DNA from: Epiperipatus broadwayi
Lineage: Eukaryota; Onychophora; Udeonychophora; Euonychophora; Peripatidae
Length of the DNA: 64,000 nt
NCBI GenBank assembly: GCA_028023455.1
Contig: JAQFVV010012446.1
Coordinates: forward strand, 7,375,501-7,439,500
Direction of reading: 5' to 3'
Shown: positions 23,651 through 36,234 of the stretch, piece by piece
How positions within the stretch are numbered: position 1 is the stretch's first letter
Layout of the letters: every line of letters starts with the position of its first letter
The notes under the pieces: model-generated
What the model saw: the letters and a program-made list of their open reading frames with translations, nothing else
What the model was told of the DNA's origin: nothing
Databases searched by the model: none
Program-made: the position numbers and the translations under genes

Positions 23651-26331
23651 TCGTGATGTCCAACATACAGCCCGCGGGCCGGATCCGGCCCGCATCATAA
23701 GTGTATGTGGCCCCCGGAAGCATTTTTGATTATTGGAAATTGATATATGTAAGTAAGATAGAAACTGCACTTTTTTTTTTCTACTTTCCATTGCATCGCA
23801 GTTCGTAGATTCGCAGTAAGTAACTAAAATAAGATTTAGTTTTTTTGTCCCTTAAATTTTTTATATAAAAAAATTCTTTATGAATTTTCTTTTTGTTTAT
23901 CTGGATCAGTAATCTGCATGTCGTTTTTATTTTCTGCAATTTTAACTTTAATTAAACTAAATAGATAAATATGAAACAAAAACAATTTTCATTGTACGTT
24001 ATCTAAAAAATAAATTATACTAACTAAAAAAAGAAAAATAAATTGCGATTTTAAAAGCTCTTTGTTGTACTTGTTTAAAATCGATTTTTATTTTTCTGAA
24101 TAACCACTCGTAATGATTTTAGTAATACAGTTGTAGTTTTTATAGATATGTTATTGTAACGAACTCAACAAAGCTTTTAAACTAGAGCGAGCTTCGATCG
24201 CTTTATTGCGAATAAAGCTCTCGTGATTGGATGTAGCTTCTAATTGACATGCCTATACGTTTGCGGTCAATTTTTTTATCACTGTAATTTTTTTTTCTGC
24301 GAAAAATACACAACTCGCATATTTTAAGCTAAAAAATTTTTTCATTCTAGGGATGACTTCCAGAAAACGAAAAATTGATCTTGAATGCCGTATATTTAAT
24401 GAAGAATGGAAGTGGAAATATTTTTTTACTATGTATAATAATAAGATGGTTTGTCTTATTTGCAATTTGAGTATAGCTGTTTTAAAATAATACAACTTGA
24501 GATGACATTTTGAACATGCAGGTTACGCACAAAATTTAAATGAAGAAAGCCAAAAAAAACAAGCCGCAGATCTCGAAGTAAAATTGACCCGGCAGCAAAA
24601 TGTATTTACACAGCAAAATCGATTACAAGAATCTGCTACTGAAGCAAGTTTTCTAGTAGCAAAACGGATTGCTCAATGTGGAAAACCTTTTACCGAAGGA
24701 GAATTTTTAAAAAAGTGCATGTTGGATGTTTGTGATGTAATGTGTCCAGAAGCTAAACATAAAATTGAAAATATAAGCCTGTCTCGGCAAACTATTGCCC
24801 GAAGAATAGAAGATATGAATGCTAATTTAAATGATCAGTTACTGAATAATTTAGAATTGGCCCATTTTTATGCAATAGCTCTTGATGAAAGTTGCGATGT
24901 AAAGGATACTGCTCAGTTATTAATTTTTATCAGAGTTATTACTGAAGATTTTCAAATTTCGGAAGAACTTTTGTCAATTGTTCCTATGAAAGACACAACA
25001 AAGGGAGAAGATCTTTTCCGAGAGGTTGAAAAATGTTTTTTTAAATACAATATTGACTGGAAAAAATTGGTGAATGTAACAACAGATGGATCACCAAATA
25101 TGATTGGAAAAAATACTGGTCTCATAAGACGAATTGAAGACAAAATTTCTGAAATTGATCCAAATCATAAAATTATACCCATACACTGCATTATTCATCA
25201 ACATGCATTATGCAAAAATATTTTAAAAATCGATCATGTTACAAGCGTAATTATGAAATTAGTGAATTTCCTTCGATCAAAAGGATTAAAACACAGGCAA
25301 TTTATTGGACTCCTTGAAGAACTAAATACTAGTTATGTAGATGTACTATATCACAATAAAATCCGTTGGTTAAGCTTGGGAAAAGTTTTAAGACGTGTGT
25401 GGGATCTTCAAGAGGAAATAAAAATATTTTTAACACTTAAAGAAAATGAGGATTTTCCTGAATTATCAGAACCAAATTGGATTTGTGATTTAGCATTTTC
25501 TTTGGATATTCTAACACATTTCAACGAATTTAATGTATGTTTACAGGGAAAAAATTTATATGCTCATGATTTAGTACAAAGGTTAAAATCTTTTCAAATG
25601 AAGCTTAATCTTTTTTCTAGAAATCTGGCTGAATGCCAATTTGTTCATTTTCCAACGTTAGAGACCATATCATTAAATATTTCAAGAGAAAAAGTTCAAG
25701 AATTTAATAACAATATCCTTGCACTAATAACAGATTTTGAGCAGCGATTCAATTGCTTCAAGAAAATTGATAAAATTTTATCTATTATCCGAAATCCATT
25801 TTCTGTACATGTAGATGACGTTCCTGTTGATATACAATTAGAAATAATTAATTTACAATGTGATGAATTATTACATGAGAAATATCAAGAAGAACAAAAA
25901 AATGTGTGCAATTTTTATAAGCAATTGAATGATGGAAAATATGGAAATTTAAAAAAATTTGCCAAGGAATATTTAGTAATCTTCAGCTCAACTTATATTT
26001 GTGAACAAACTTTTTCTTTAATGAATCTAAATAAAAGTACAACAAGATCAAGATTGAATGATTTACATTTAGAGGCTGTGTTAAAAATAGCTACTACAAG
26101 TATAGAGCCAGATATTAAAAAAATAATAAATGAAGCAAAGCGTCTCAACACGTCACATTAGTTTTTTTGTTAATTTTTTGTACTAAATTATTTAATTACA
26201 TAATAAAATTTTGTTTAATTAAACGAATTGTTTTTGTATTTAACATTTTTAAATTTTAATATTTCATCCGGCCCGTGAAAAAAGTTTTCTTTCTAATGTG
26301 GCCCTTGGACAAAAACTGTTCGCCACGCCTG
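23651..26331 (+). mobile_element. autonomous-type hAT transposon (Charlie/GTF2IRD2-like)
   Basis: About 2.7 kb holding one transposase frame. The right end read inward is CAGGCGTGGCGAACAG with a GGGCCAC subterminal block. The left end is GTGATGTCCAAC followed by the perfect 20-bp palindrome GCGGGCCGGATCCGGCCCGC (23674-23693). These are the GGGCC/CCGGCCC-rich ends seen in Charlie-type hAT elements. The left terminus has diverged, and I could not confirm an 8-bp target duplication (the base after the right end starts TCCTAGAT). The element is a plausible source family for small hAT derivatives nearby, but end sequences differ. Confidence 0.75.
24353..26161 (+). pseudogene. hAT transposase with BED finger, two nonsense codons
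   Basis: From the ATG at 24353 the frame encodes a BED-type zinc finger (CLIC near codons 42-45, then HFEH), broken by TAA at 24488-24490 and TGA at 24503-24505. From there a 550-codon stretch is open to 26161. That part shows the hAT DDE signatures: ALDESCD (first Asp), TTDGSPNM (second Asp), the CIIHQHALC helix characteristic of this lineage, and the C-terminal dimerisation segment EYLVIFSSTYICEQTFSLMN. The closest known group is the GTF2IRD2/FAM200/EPM2AIP1-like hAT transposases. The two nonsense codons both lie in the DNA-binding finger. The body is otherwise remarkably intact, so inactivation looks recent, or a shorter finger-less protein starting at a later ATG is expressed. Confidence 0.88.
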
Positions 26332-26339
26332 TCCTAGAT

Positions 26340-27430
26340 GATAGCAGTACTTCGTACTTCTTTAATAGTTTATTTCTGTTAACAAAATCTTTTTTCTCGA
26401 TAGAATATAGACTTCCATATGTTGGCATTGAAATCTTAATAGCAGACAGATCGTCTTTCAAATAACGATTTGCAACAACAGAAAAAACATAATGATTAAA
26501 TAAATGAAAAATACATCTTTAATAACTTAATGACTAAATCATACTCCTTATAAGTTGTTATTTAATTGAGAGTAGCAACAGATTTAAGGCAGCTTCTTGG
26601 ATCTCATTTCATGTTTAGACACTTTATAGGGCATTACCTCCACTGGTTTGGCTATAGACAGTTCCATATGCTTCAGGCCTTAGGTGGGAAAACATTAATT
26701 TTAACCCACCATGATTTTATTTTCCATTTGTTCAAAGTTTGAAAGCAATCGCAGTTCAATTTCATGAACAATTTTTTTTTTTATCAAAATTATCACAATG
26801 TAAATTCTCCTCCACCAAAATCAATTATTGGCCGAATTTCTCAATTGATTTTGATTTTTTTTTAAAACAACCAGAATGCTCTCCAATCTTTTATTCTCAC
26901 AAGTTACCACCCAACCTTTCTTTTTTTAATTATTACTACATGGTTTTAAATCTGCTTCACCCACCCCTCTCTACAATTTCCTCTATTCAATTAAGTTTTG
27001 TTATCTATAAAATAAAAAATTAATTACCATTTCTCAATTTTGATTTATAGATAAGCATTGGAATTTATATGCTTCTATTAACATATATTCCTTTCTCTTA
27101 TCTACTTATAGCAACAAAACTTTAACAAAGGCAATACTCAACAATTCAATTAAAATAAAATGTTTTATATTTCCTGATCGTAATCAACATTCACACACAT
27201 TTATTAGATTACTGAAATATTAGGGATTTTAACTAAAATATTTATTAATCTTATTGTACCAATCAACAAAAAAATAAAATTTTAAATATTATAATGCCGA
27301 AGTCTCTAGATTGAAATCTCCATTCTAGCATTATAATATATATAACATTAAATTAACTCATACGATAATAACATTGCCGATGTAATAAAATGCCAAATAC
27401 TTTAAATGAAGGAGTAGAATATGTGATTAA
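26340..27430. other. non-coding, nothing recognised
   Basis: AT-rich. A minus-strand open stretch just outside the hAT end (26461-26340) has no recognisable domain and lacks convincing splice signals. Confidence 0.45.
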
Positions 27431-28560
27431 ATGTATAAATGATTGATTTAAGAAAAAAAAAACCACAGGTGAAACATTAAATGAATGTTAATGAAGTCAT
27501 ATATAACAAAAACATTAGATGACTGGAAAAAAAAACAAAAACAATAGTAATATTAAAATTTAAGAAAGATTAAAAAAAAACAACAAACAAATCGATATTA
27601 AAAATTAATGTTCTATCAAGTTCTACACCTTGTATTCTGTATAAGATATTAAGATCTTTACAAATTGTTTTCAGAACCTATCATCCTAACATAATAAACA
27701 AATTGCCATTAAAGGTGATTAACTCTGTAGGTTATATTCAAAGTATTAAAAAAAGTTATAAAAAAGAAGAGTTATCATTTTGTAATAAATTTGTAAATTA
27801 GAAAAAGCATCTGAACTCTATAAACATTCTGTTAAAATGTAAGTTTTGGAATATCATGACATAGATATAGTAAAATTCTGAAGAATATTCATTAAAATGC
27901 AATGAAAGAGATTTGATTACACAATGATATTAAAAAAATTAACATTAACGTAATTTTATATTCAATATTTTGAGGATTAACATAGGAAGCAAAGGAGATA
28001 CAAATGAATGAAAAGAATTTTATTAATAAGATTTTTGCAGATAAGGTTGTTTACAAATAATGTTACAAGAGATAACTTATTAAAACAAAAAAAGAGTAGA
28101 AACTATGGATAAATTCTAAAGTAATTAATGTAATGTTAAAAAGAAACTCAATAACGGCGAAAAAATAAAGATTAATAGTAATGAGTTAAAAGAAGTTATT
28201 AACTATAAATATCTTGATCATGATCAAATTATTAATTTATATCTAATGATAGAATTAAGCATTGAAAGAGTGCTTTTAATAGAAATAATGTTATTAAAAG
28301 GAAATATAGAAAAAGTTATCAATTATAAATATCTTGATCAAATTATTAATTTATCTAAAAACCTAATGATAGAATTAAGTATGGAAAGAGTGCTTTTAAA
28401 GAAATAACGCTATTAAAAAGAAATACATCCATAAATCTAAAATAAAAAATTCTTAATACTTTATCAGTGCTAACTTATGAATCTGAGATTTGAAAAGTAA
28501 AAATGGAGATAGATGAAAAATGTTGCTAAAAGAGATGACTATAAGTAAAGAAAAAACATT
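27430..28560 (+). mobile_element. degenerate RTE-like LINE fragment
   Basis: Heavily frameshifted reverse-transcriptase remnant: a NVLSSSTPCILYKILRSL region matching the conserved RPISLLSVLYK segment (about 27610-27680); NYKYLDQIINLSKNLMIELS, corresponding to the YLGQ-I block (28314-28390); and ISANL-like LPVLTYGCETW remnants (about 28470). The YLDQ block is duplicated, see 28194-28430. Confidence 0.55.
28194..28430. repeat. imperfect ~120-bp tandem duplication in LINE remnant
   Basis: AACTATAAATATCTTGATCA at 28201 recurs as AATTATAAATATCTTGATCA at 28321. The similarity extends through TAATGATAGAATTAAG and GAAAGAGTGCTTTTAA in both units, with several indels. Confidence 0.75.
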
Positions 28561-29674
28561 ATTACATCATCCGACTTTTGCTTACACATTTCTATTTATT
28601 AGCTTAATTCTTTTATGCTCCCTACATTTATGCAATTATTAAAGCTTATATTATATAGCATAAAAGTAGGGAGAATAGAAGAATATGCTAATGAATAATA
28701 ATAATAAACACACAGTAAGGTTCTAAATTAGCTCCAAAGAGATTTTAAAACTTTAAACAGAGATATGTGAGCTGTTCCTGCAATGGTATGGATATGAGAA
28801 ACCGTGGTTCAGAAATGCTAGAATAACATCCTGTGGTGGATTAATAATGTTTAAAAATGACAATGATGTTGAAACAGTTTATAATGCTTAACTTAATTCC
28901 TTCTCATTCTTGCTTCATATATTAAAACAACACTGTAAGTAAGAGAAAACTTTATTAGCCAAAAATTATTTTCGAATTAAACGCAAAAAAAAAGTTAATT
29001 AAAATTCAATATCCCTAAGTTAGAATCGCACTTTCAACATCAATAAACTACGATATAAATGTAATCAAATGGCTTTATTGCTTCGAATTTCAAAAGAAGT
29101 TTGGGCATTGGAAATAGCAAGCTAGATGTGATCTTGGACCTCAAATGCCGGAACTTGTCACTCTATGACTGCACCAAAATATGCAGGACATCAATAAATT
29201 AAATATGCAACAACAAAAACTGGATGACCAGTCTATCTAATGCTAAAATGACAAAAATGATGATAACATGTGTATGAATATATATGTTCCACTTCATCAT
29301 AAATTCCTAATTATTGTATTCAACTGCTACATCATTGAATGTAATATGCACGTTACTTATTTTTTCTCATATATTAATAAATAATACTCAAAATCTCTTC
29401 AGTATCTATTTATATGAACATCATACATCTAATTCTTTCAACTTAATTTCAAACATCTGATATTAGCAACTGTACGATGCAGTTTTTGAATGATTCAGCA
29501 AGAAGGAAAAATAGGGGCGCTTCTACATCAGACAACTTTAACTATTAAAAAAGTCAGGAAGGGCCAAAATAATTATCACTGAAAATTTTACTAAATGGCT
29601 AATCAATTACAGAGTAATTAATAAACTATTTCAATAGATTTTTATTATAAATTGGGAATTTATTTATTTAACAT
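28561..29674. other. AT-rich non-coding stretch
   Basis: An imperfect inverted repeat lies around 28590-28700 (ATGCTCCCTACATTTATGC versus GCATAAAAGTAGGGAGAAT). Nothing else is recognised. Confidence 0.45.
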
Positions 29675-29960
29675 TTGACCATTCTTTACCTCACATATAT
29701 ATTTGATAAAATGACCATTCCTGGAGTAGTATATATTATCCCTTGTTTTTGTAAGAACGTATATATAGGTCAGAGTAGTTTGAACTTAAAGGAAAAAATA
29801 AAAGATCTTAGTTCTGCTTTACATATCCATGAAAGAGATATATACCACACTATTAGTTTTGATTAGGCTAAGATTGTCTTCTTTGAAAAAAAATGAAATA
29901 AAAAAAATCTTTATTATTAAAAAATTATGACTCTGATACTATTAACTTGTTTAAAAGTTC
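29675..29960 (+). pseudogene. PLE GIY-YIG endonuclease fragment
   Basis: The frame reads IPGVVYIIPCFCKNVYIGQS, the GIY-YIG catalytic opening (GVVY...YIG), then LNLKEKIKDLSSALHIHERD. Compared with the fuller copy at 63192 it has lost the segment containing the conserved Arg and His between YIG and SAL. Remnants of the downstream AKIVFFEKNEIKK block follow after a stop at 29864. No terminal repeat is attached here. Confidence 0.75.
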
Positions 29961-30405
29961 TTTTAACATTAAGAGTGTGTGAGATGTAAGGGGTAATTGT
30001 GAGTAATATTTAGTATAAATTTATTCTGCTTTAGATCTTTACATTTGAGAAGTCTGCTTGTAACAGTGGAACTATTGGGGTTATGTTTTAGAATTTATTT
30101 TCTTTGGCTAGTCTGGTTTAGTTTTAAATGGGTAATTTTGTTATTTTATTGACTAATTTAGCTTTAGGCTTTTAATGTTTATAAAAAGCCATGTAGAAAT
30201 AAATCCATGATGCCTAGATATCTTTCATATCATTATAACTATTTTACAGGTTTTTTCCCCCCTTCTGATACAGATATTTTAAAAATTTAAATAATCACAC
30301 TAGTATAAACATAAATTGTAAAAGAAAGTTATTTTAAAATAGAAGTAAAAATAAATAAATCACGTAGTAAAAAAGTATATGTAAATAAAAATATTTCAAA
30401 CTTAC
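29961..30405 (-). other. intron (start of intron after PRUNE exon 30406-33255)
   Basis: On the minus strand the exon is followed by donor GTAAGT (30405-30400). The intron continues leftwards. I find no acceptor plus coding match for the next exon anywhere in 1-30400, so either the intron is longer than 30 kb or the next exons are short and unrecognised. Confidence 0.6.
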
Positions 30406-33255
30406 TTGTGATGTTTCCAATTGTACCCGTAATGTCATCCGATCAGGACTTTCTGGAAAGTCTATGGTTTCTAATTCGTAATTAATAGTTTCTTCGATTG
30501 AAATGTCAGCTAAACCCTGTAACGTTTTTTCTTCTTTGGTTGAATCACATAAAGTTTTACTCAAATCTAATACTGCAGGGTCAGGAGTGAGATTTGGATG
30601 CCTTATTGATTTCGGCTGGAGAACGAGACTCTGCCCAGCAGTTTTGGCAGCTTCAGTCATTTCGATTAACTTATCTGCTGCAGCCAAAAGATTCTCGTCC
30701 AGTTGATATGGATCAGGAAGTAATGGATTGTCTTTACCCAAAACATATTCTTTTGCTAAGTCGCCTAGCCTAGTCTGCTCGTTTATTTCGAGAGGCAGGC
30801 TGATGAGCCCAGCAGTTGTATGATATATTTCTTTCATAGCATGAGTATCAATTTCTACAAATGCTTGTTTTTCACTCCTTTCAGCCTCTGGCAACGCATT
30901 ACCATTTTTATCCATTGGAAGCTCACTTTTGTTAACGTTTTCATCGTTAAGTTCATCACTGTCAGCTTTGGTTTCACTTTCAGCAATACTGACCATTCCA
31001 ATTCCAGCTGGAAGTCGAGTAATAGGTATTTCAAAATCGAATTCTGAATGTTCATAAAAGTGATCGTCCCCTATCAAACCTCCATGAAGTTTTTTGCCAT
31101 GTATAGCACCCAAATATTCCATGGATGAATCCATTTCAATGCTAGAAGTGAAAGGATCACCTTCAGTTTTTTGAGACTCACTAATTACGCTAGCTGACAT
31201 TTCTTCCCAACCCTTAGCATCAGCATTTAAAGTCATTTTGTCAGAGCTGACTTCTGAGGGTTGGGTGTCGCTAGTGCTTTCATCTTCAGTACCCTCGCTA
31301 CTAATTTTATCAGGACTTTTATCACAATGTTTTTCTATCCTATGTAAAACCTTTTCACTTTCTTTTAAAACATTTTGCACTATAACTGAACTATGGGATT
31401 CTAATTCCAGTGATGTCATTAAAGGATGATAACAACTTTGCTCTTTAGGTAAACTTGTAGTACCTAATGAATGTTTTAAAGTATTTTCACTTTTTTTCTC
31501 TACAATCACAACACTTTGTGTTTTTAAATTATTAGCAGACTCATCATCATCATCATCCTCAAAAGCTAAATTTGTTATACCTTGTGTTTTTATATCTTCG
31601 CAAATCTGGTCGCTATACCTCCGCCCATCACCATTACCTTCTCCGTAACTGCTGGTGTGTTCAATGACTTTCTTGGCGTTCCAGTCACCATTGCTGTCTT
31701 GAGAACCAGGATGATAACCATTCTCTTCTAACCCTGAAAATGTACCAGAATAATCATCAATAGAATGTTCTTTCTGTTCAAAAATATTTTCAGAGTCCAC
31801 ATCTCCTGTAGACATCATGTCATCAGGGGAAAATTTATGAATTTCAGATGAAGACTCACCATTTGATATATCTATATAGCCGGAATCAACTGCATCTCCT
31901 TTGCCACCACAGCAGCTCAGCGAAAGCACATCATGGTCACCAGATGAATTCAGCATCAAACCATTCACACCTTGTTTAGAGCCTTTCCGTGCAAAATCTC
32001 CAAGAAAATCTTTGCTCTGTCGTCGACTTAAAACGTCAGCTGGTAAACCATCTTGTTCTACCTGCATAGAAAAAGTTTCAGCAAATTTATCTGCAAAACC
32101 ATTTTCAGATTCTGAAGATATCCGCTGACTAAAAGTCTTAATAAAATCTACATTAACATTATCATCTCCAAAACTATTTCTATATAAAAAAGATGAATGT
32201 CCTGACATTTCTTTGCTATCCTGAGAAAAATTATGTATCCCCTGATCATTATTTAAAGATTTATTAAAATATCTTTCTTTAGAATGTTTAAATTCCAAAG
32301 AGTGAGACTGATTACTTAAACTTTCGAAATCAATGCCTGAATCACCAGGTTCTGTAAACACATTTTCGTCTCCCTCTTCAGAATCAAATTTTTCTAAAGA
32401 CAGTTTTTTTTCTTGAATTTTTTGTAAAATACTTTCACTATCAAAAGTTGGCAATTCAGCCTGAAAAGATTCTAGAGTGCTATCGACAAAACTATTTTTT
32501 GGAGTAAAAGGATATGTCTGATTGCTTGGATCCAATTCATATCCACCAAGCTTTGCCTTTTTGGTTTCAATTATGTCAGTCATTTCTCGGCTATTGAAAC
32601 TGGGCAAATGTTGTTCAGTTATTTCCTCAAAATTACCATCAACAAAACTGCTTGCAGGAGTTGCAGGACAGGTATCCTGATTAGAGGAACTATTGGAAGC
32701 TTCTGGAGGTTCACTGTCACCATCATACAACAATAAAATAGGTTCATTGTCTGGATTATTAACAGTAATTGTAGTAAAGGGATCATAAGATGGAATATTT
32801 GAATTCTCATGAGGTGGGCAACCATTTCCATCACATTCTACTGTCGATTCTTCTAGACTCGCAGTAAAAGCAGGATTGTCAATTCCACCATCATTAAAAT
32901 CAACGAAATTATCACTAGAGTCTCGATAACTATCTACTTGTGGATCTTGATCAGGACCTTCTAAAGGGCTCTCACAATCCTCTTGACTTGATGATAAGTT
33001 TTCCAGTTCCTCAGAAACATCCTGTCCCGTGATTTCAAGTTTTGAAAAAGATTCACTGTTTAAGAGCATAGTAGTTTCAAAACCAGTACCTTCAGGAGGA
33101 GTGATATCACCAACAAGGAACGTCTTGAGCAGTGGTAAAACTTTTTTTCTGGATACATTATTGGCTTGTTTAAAGGCAACCATTGCAGACATACTGATAT
33201 CCAACATTTCAAGCTCCAAACTTGGACTATCAGCTGATTCTAAAACATCAACAAC
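30406..33255 (-). CDS. prune: PRUNE homologue, large exon (end of DHHA2 region plus acidic tail)
   Basis: A 2850-nt exon, phase 0 at both ends, between acceptor TTTTAG (before 33255) and donor CAA|GTAAGT (after 30406), giving 950 open codons. Its first ~45 residues finish the DHHA2 part: VVDVLESADSPSLE and NVSRKKVLPLLKTFL align with human PRUNE1 CEVLERSHSPPLK and QVSRKKLLPLL. Further on, the PRUNE C-terminal motif TPxxSFVD occurs twice (TPASSFVD near residue 199 and TPKNSFVD near residue 251), each followed by a LPxF...I..KKxxL helix, where human PRUNE1 has one (TPMNSLVD). The remaining ~650 residues are Ser/Asp/Glu-rich and probably disordered (for example EDDDDDES), as in the PRUNE2 extension. 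A conserved-looking block near the end (DPYQLDENLLAAADKLIEMT) is unassigned. The C-terminal exons, where PRUNE2 has its BCH/CRAL-TRIO domain, are not in view. Confidence 0.92.
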
Positions 33256-33839
33256 CTAAAAAAAATAAAAATAATGGTTTTAATATTATAATTACTAAGG
33301 ATTTACAAAAATTTAGCATATAAATTATATGATACTTATAAACCATTTCAGATATTCAATTTTCAAGCTTTAAATTGTCCACAAGGTTTTCTTTTTTATA
33401 AAATTTATAATATTAATCATAAAATTAATAAACAATTTAAGTTTTAGTATTACTAATTTCGATAGCTTGTAAATAATTTACTACTGCTTTGAATATGTAA
33501 CGTTTAAGATTATAATCACAGAACATTCTTGTTCCAAAATATGTTACCCAGAAGGCAGACTCATAACAAGATATTTTAATAAACTTACGAATAATTCTCC
33601 TTTTATCAGAGTAAATGAATGGGCAACGATAAATGAAAAGTAAAATTATTTGCAAGTTTATTAAAATGTCTCATTATGAATCTGCCTGCAAAAATAATTC
33701 GGAGTAACAGATTTGGAACGAGAATGTTCTGTGAAATGATTACAACTTAAGTTTAAATAAAATTCATTCATACTGTTTACGCATCAAATTTATATCAAGT
33801 TTATCAATACTATATATATAACGTTCAGAATTTCAACTC
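33256..33839. other. intron sequence, nothing recognised
   Basis: Start of the 11-kb intron (33256-44291) between the two PRUNE exons. It is AT-rich with a T-rich acceptor tract on the minus strand next to 33256. Confidence 0.6.
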
Positions 33840-35080
33840 AAAAAATTGATGCTGTGATAGAATATTATATTGAAAAGGAACAGTTTGGTTTTCTGAGAGG
33901 GAAAATATAAGATATTCTACTGGTGTTTTGCAGAAAGATTTAGGGAATTGATGTATATTTTATGGATTTGGAAATAGCTTTTGAGAGAGTAATCTGAAAT
34001 AAGTTTATGATCATCTTGAAAATAAAGAGATACTTAAGAAAAAGATAAGATTGATTTGGAATATTAGATAAAGAATAAGGACTAGATTAGAGAAATTTTG
34101 AGATTGAAGAAATGAGAGGTACTTAAGAAAAAGATAAGATTGATTTGGAATATTAGATAAAGAATAAGGATCAGATTAGAGAAATTTTGAGATTGAAGAA
34201 ATGAGTATAAAAAGAAAAGCTAATGAAAGATACTGCATTTATTTATAAGTCATGACAGATAAATATTTAGACTATAGAGAAGCTAATATTGGAGATAGAA
34301 TAATAAAATATATAAGATTTGCAGATAATTTGACTCTTATAGCTAAGGATAAAAAGATACTCCATAATATGTTATCTACGTTTGCAAAAAGGATGTATAA
34401 AATGTAGAATGAAGATTAAAGTTGAGAAGACCAAATATTTATGGATAGAAAGGAATACAAAAAGTATACAAGTCAATATTCATGATACGACGATAGTTCA
34501 ATAGGTGAATGGATTTAGATACTTGATTGACTGAGGATAAAAGAAGATACAAAGATGAAGTTAAAAAAAAAAGGATAGCATTAACAGAGAAGGCATTTGG
34601 AAGAAAATATTTTGTGGATCTTTGATGAGAGAATTAAGAAAAAGATTAATTACATGCTATGGGTGAAATGTATTATTGTATGGTTGTAAACCAAGTGATA
34701 ATAAGTAAAAGAATTAGGAACAGATTGGAGGCTTTTGAGATGTGGATGTAGAGAAGAATGGAGGAAATTAGTTGGATGAATAAAATTGAAGTTTTGGAAA
34801 GAAATAAGTGAAAAAAGAAGATTGTCAGAGGAAATGATAGATAGAAAAAATGCATTGGACATATATTAAAAAGAAAGAATAGTTTAACAAAGAAAGTTTT
34901 GGAAGGAGTGGTGAATGGAAACAAAAAAAAAAAAAGTATGGAAAATATAGCTATAGAGGAGATGGGAAGAGAGATGTGGAACTGAAGATCTGGGCAATGA
35001 ACAGAACAATGGAGAAATAAATGAGTTGACTGTGTAATTGCTGTCTGGACAAATCCAAAAGCTAGTGCACTATTGATTGA
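33840..35080 (+). mobile_element. degenerate LINE reverse transcriptase in PRUNE intron
   Basis: Plus-strand (antisense to PRUNE) non-LTR relic. EQFGFLRGK at about 33880, VYFMDLEIAFERV at about 33953 (the palm Asp motif), RFADNLTLIAKD at about 34315 (the FADD box with the second Asp lost), and a C-terminal RLEAFEMWM-RRMEEISWMNKIEVLERNK segment at about 34725-34810 are in the order expected for LINE ORF2. Many frameshifts and stops are present. Confidence 0.7.
34031..34208. repeat. 89-bp tandem duplication inside LINE
   Basis: TACTTAAGAAAAAGATAAGA recurs with a period of 89 bp (34031 and 34120). The two units are nearly identical over their full length, so this is a recent local duplication. 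Confidence 0.85.
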
Positions 35081-36221
35081 TATATATAAATGTCCATTAG
35101 ATATTTTTAAGTTATCAACGACATATACATTTGTATGGTTAAATTGTATTTCTTATGAATGTTCCTTTTCTTTCTTCTCTACTATTCCATAATATTTCTG
35201 GGTGATCAAAATTTCTAATGTTTTGATGGCATTTTCTTTTAATGTGAAATAAACTTAAATTTTTTTGAGTTACGAAGAGGGAGAGAGAGAGAAAGCGAGA
35301 AAAAAAATTTACATAGGTGAATAAATTTAATGCTTAATAATTATAACATCAATTTTTTATTAGATTAATAATTTTATTAAAGTAAAATATTTTAAAATTT
35401 CATTTTAAAAAAGATGAATAAAGGGTTGTTTTTTTTTTATTTAAAAGACACACAAATATAAACTTCTTGATCTATTTACTAGGGAGCGGGGTGAGAGATT
35501 TTGCGAAGATTACTTACTCAGTCTCATCACTATATCAAATTCGTCAAAGCAGTTCTCAATTTGTTAAGAATGTTTAAAATAATCTGCTATTCTCTTATGC
35601 CACTTAATAATTTTTTTACAAGTAGGGAGGGAAATTCCTGTCAATGGATGCAGCAAAATAGCCATTCAACCCAATCTCATATTGTATCCTATTTTGCAAT
35701 GAGACAATCAGTTAAATCATAATGAAACGTGAAATATTCAAATAAAATATACAGTCTATACTAAACTTATTGTAATTAGAAGGGTCTTGAACTCAGACTT
35801 TCAAGCTCACTATAGCTATACACTACATCTTACACAACAGATACACAGATCACGTACATGTGAAAAATAAATGATTCCCCAGCATACTATTTCGTGCTGA
35901 ACTAACACTCATCAACTGGTCCAGATCACTATCACCCACACATATATACATTCAAATAAAACGTACACATAGATACAATCAAATGAAATGTGAAGCAACT
36001 ATTTACCAATATTTCAGAAATAAGAGAAGATTAATTTTACTGATAGTTTGAAGAGGGATGGGGGAAACTAATAATAATAAAAAAAAAAATGCTATGAAAA
36101 ACTAAATTAGATTTCCAACATAAAAACACAGCAAGTTGACTCCGGCAATTTAAGCATTGAAAAATAACCCTGATCAAACTGCAAGTTTTTTTTTTTTTTA
36201 AAAAAAAATAGAGCGCAATGC
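35081..36221. other. intron sequence, nothing recognised
   Basis: AT-rich. A GA-rich microsatellite sits at about 35277-35300. Confidence 0.5.
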
Positions 36222-36234
36222 AGGATAAGTAACT

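Noticed and set aside
26264-26461. Minus-strand ORF as a possible PRUNE downstream exon
   Set aside because: It extends into the hAT terminal sequence, has no BCH similarity and lacks a convincing acceptor and donor pair.
30503-33259. Several plus-strand and alternative-frame ORFs under the large PRUNE exon
   Set aside because: They are shadows of the 950-codon minus-strand exon, which has splice signals and homology.
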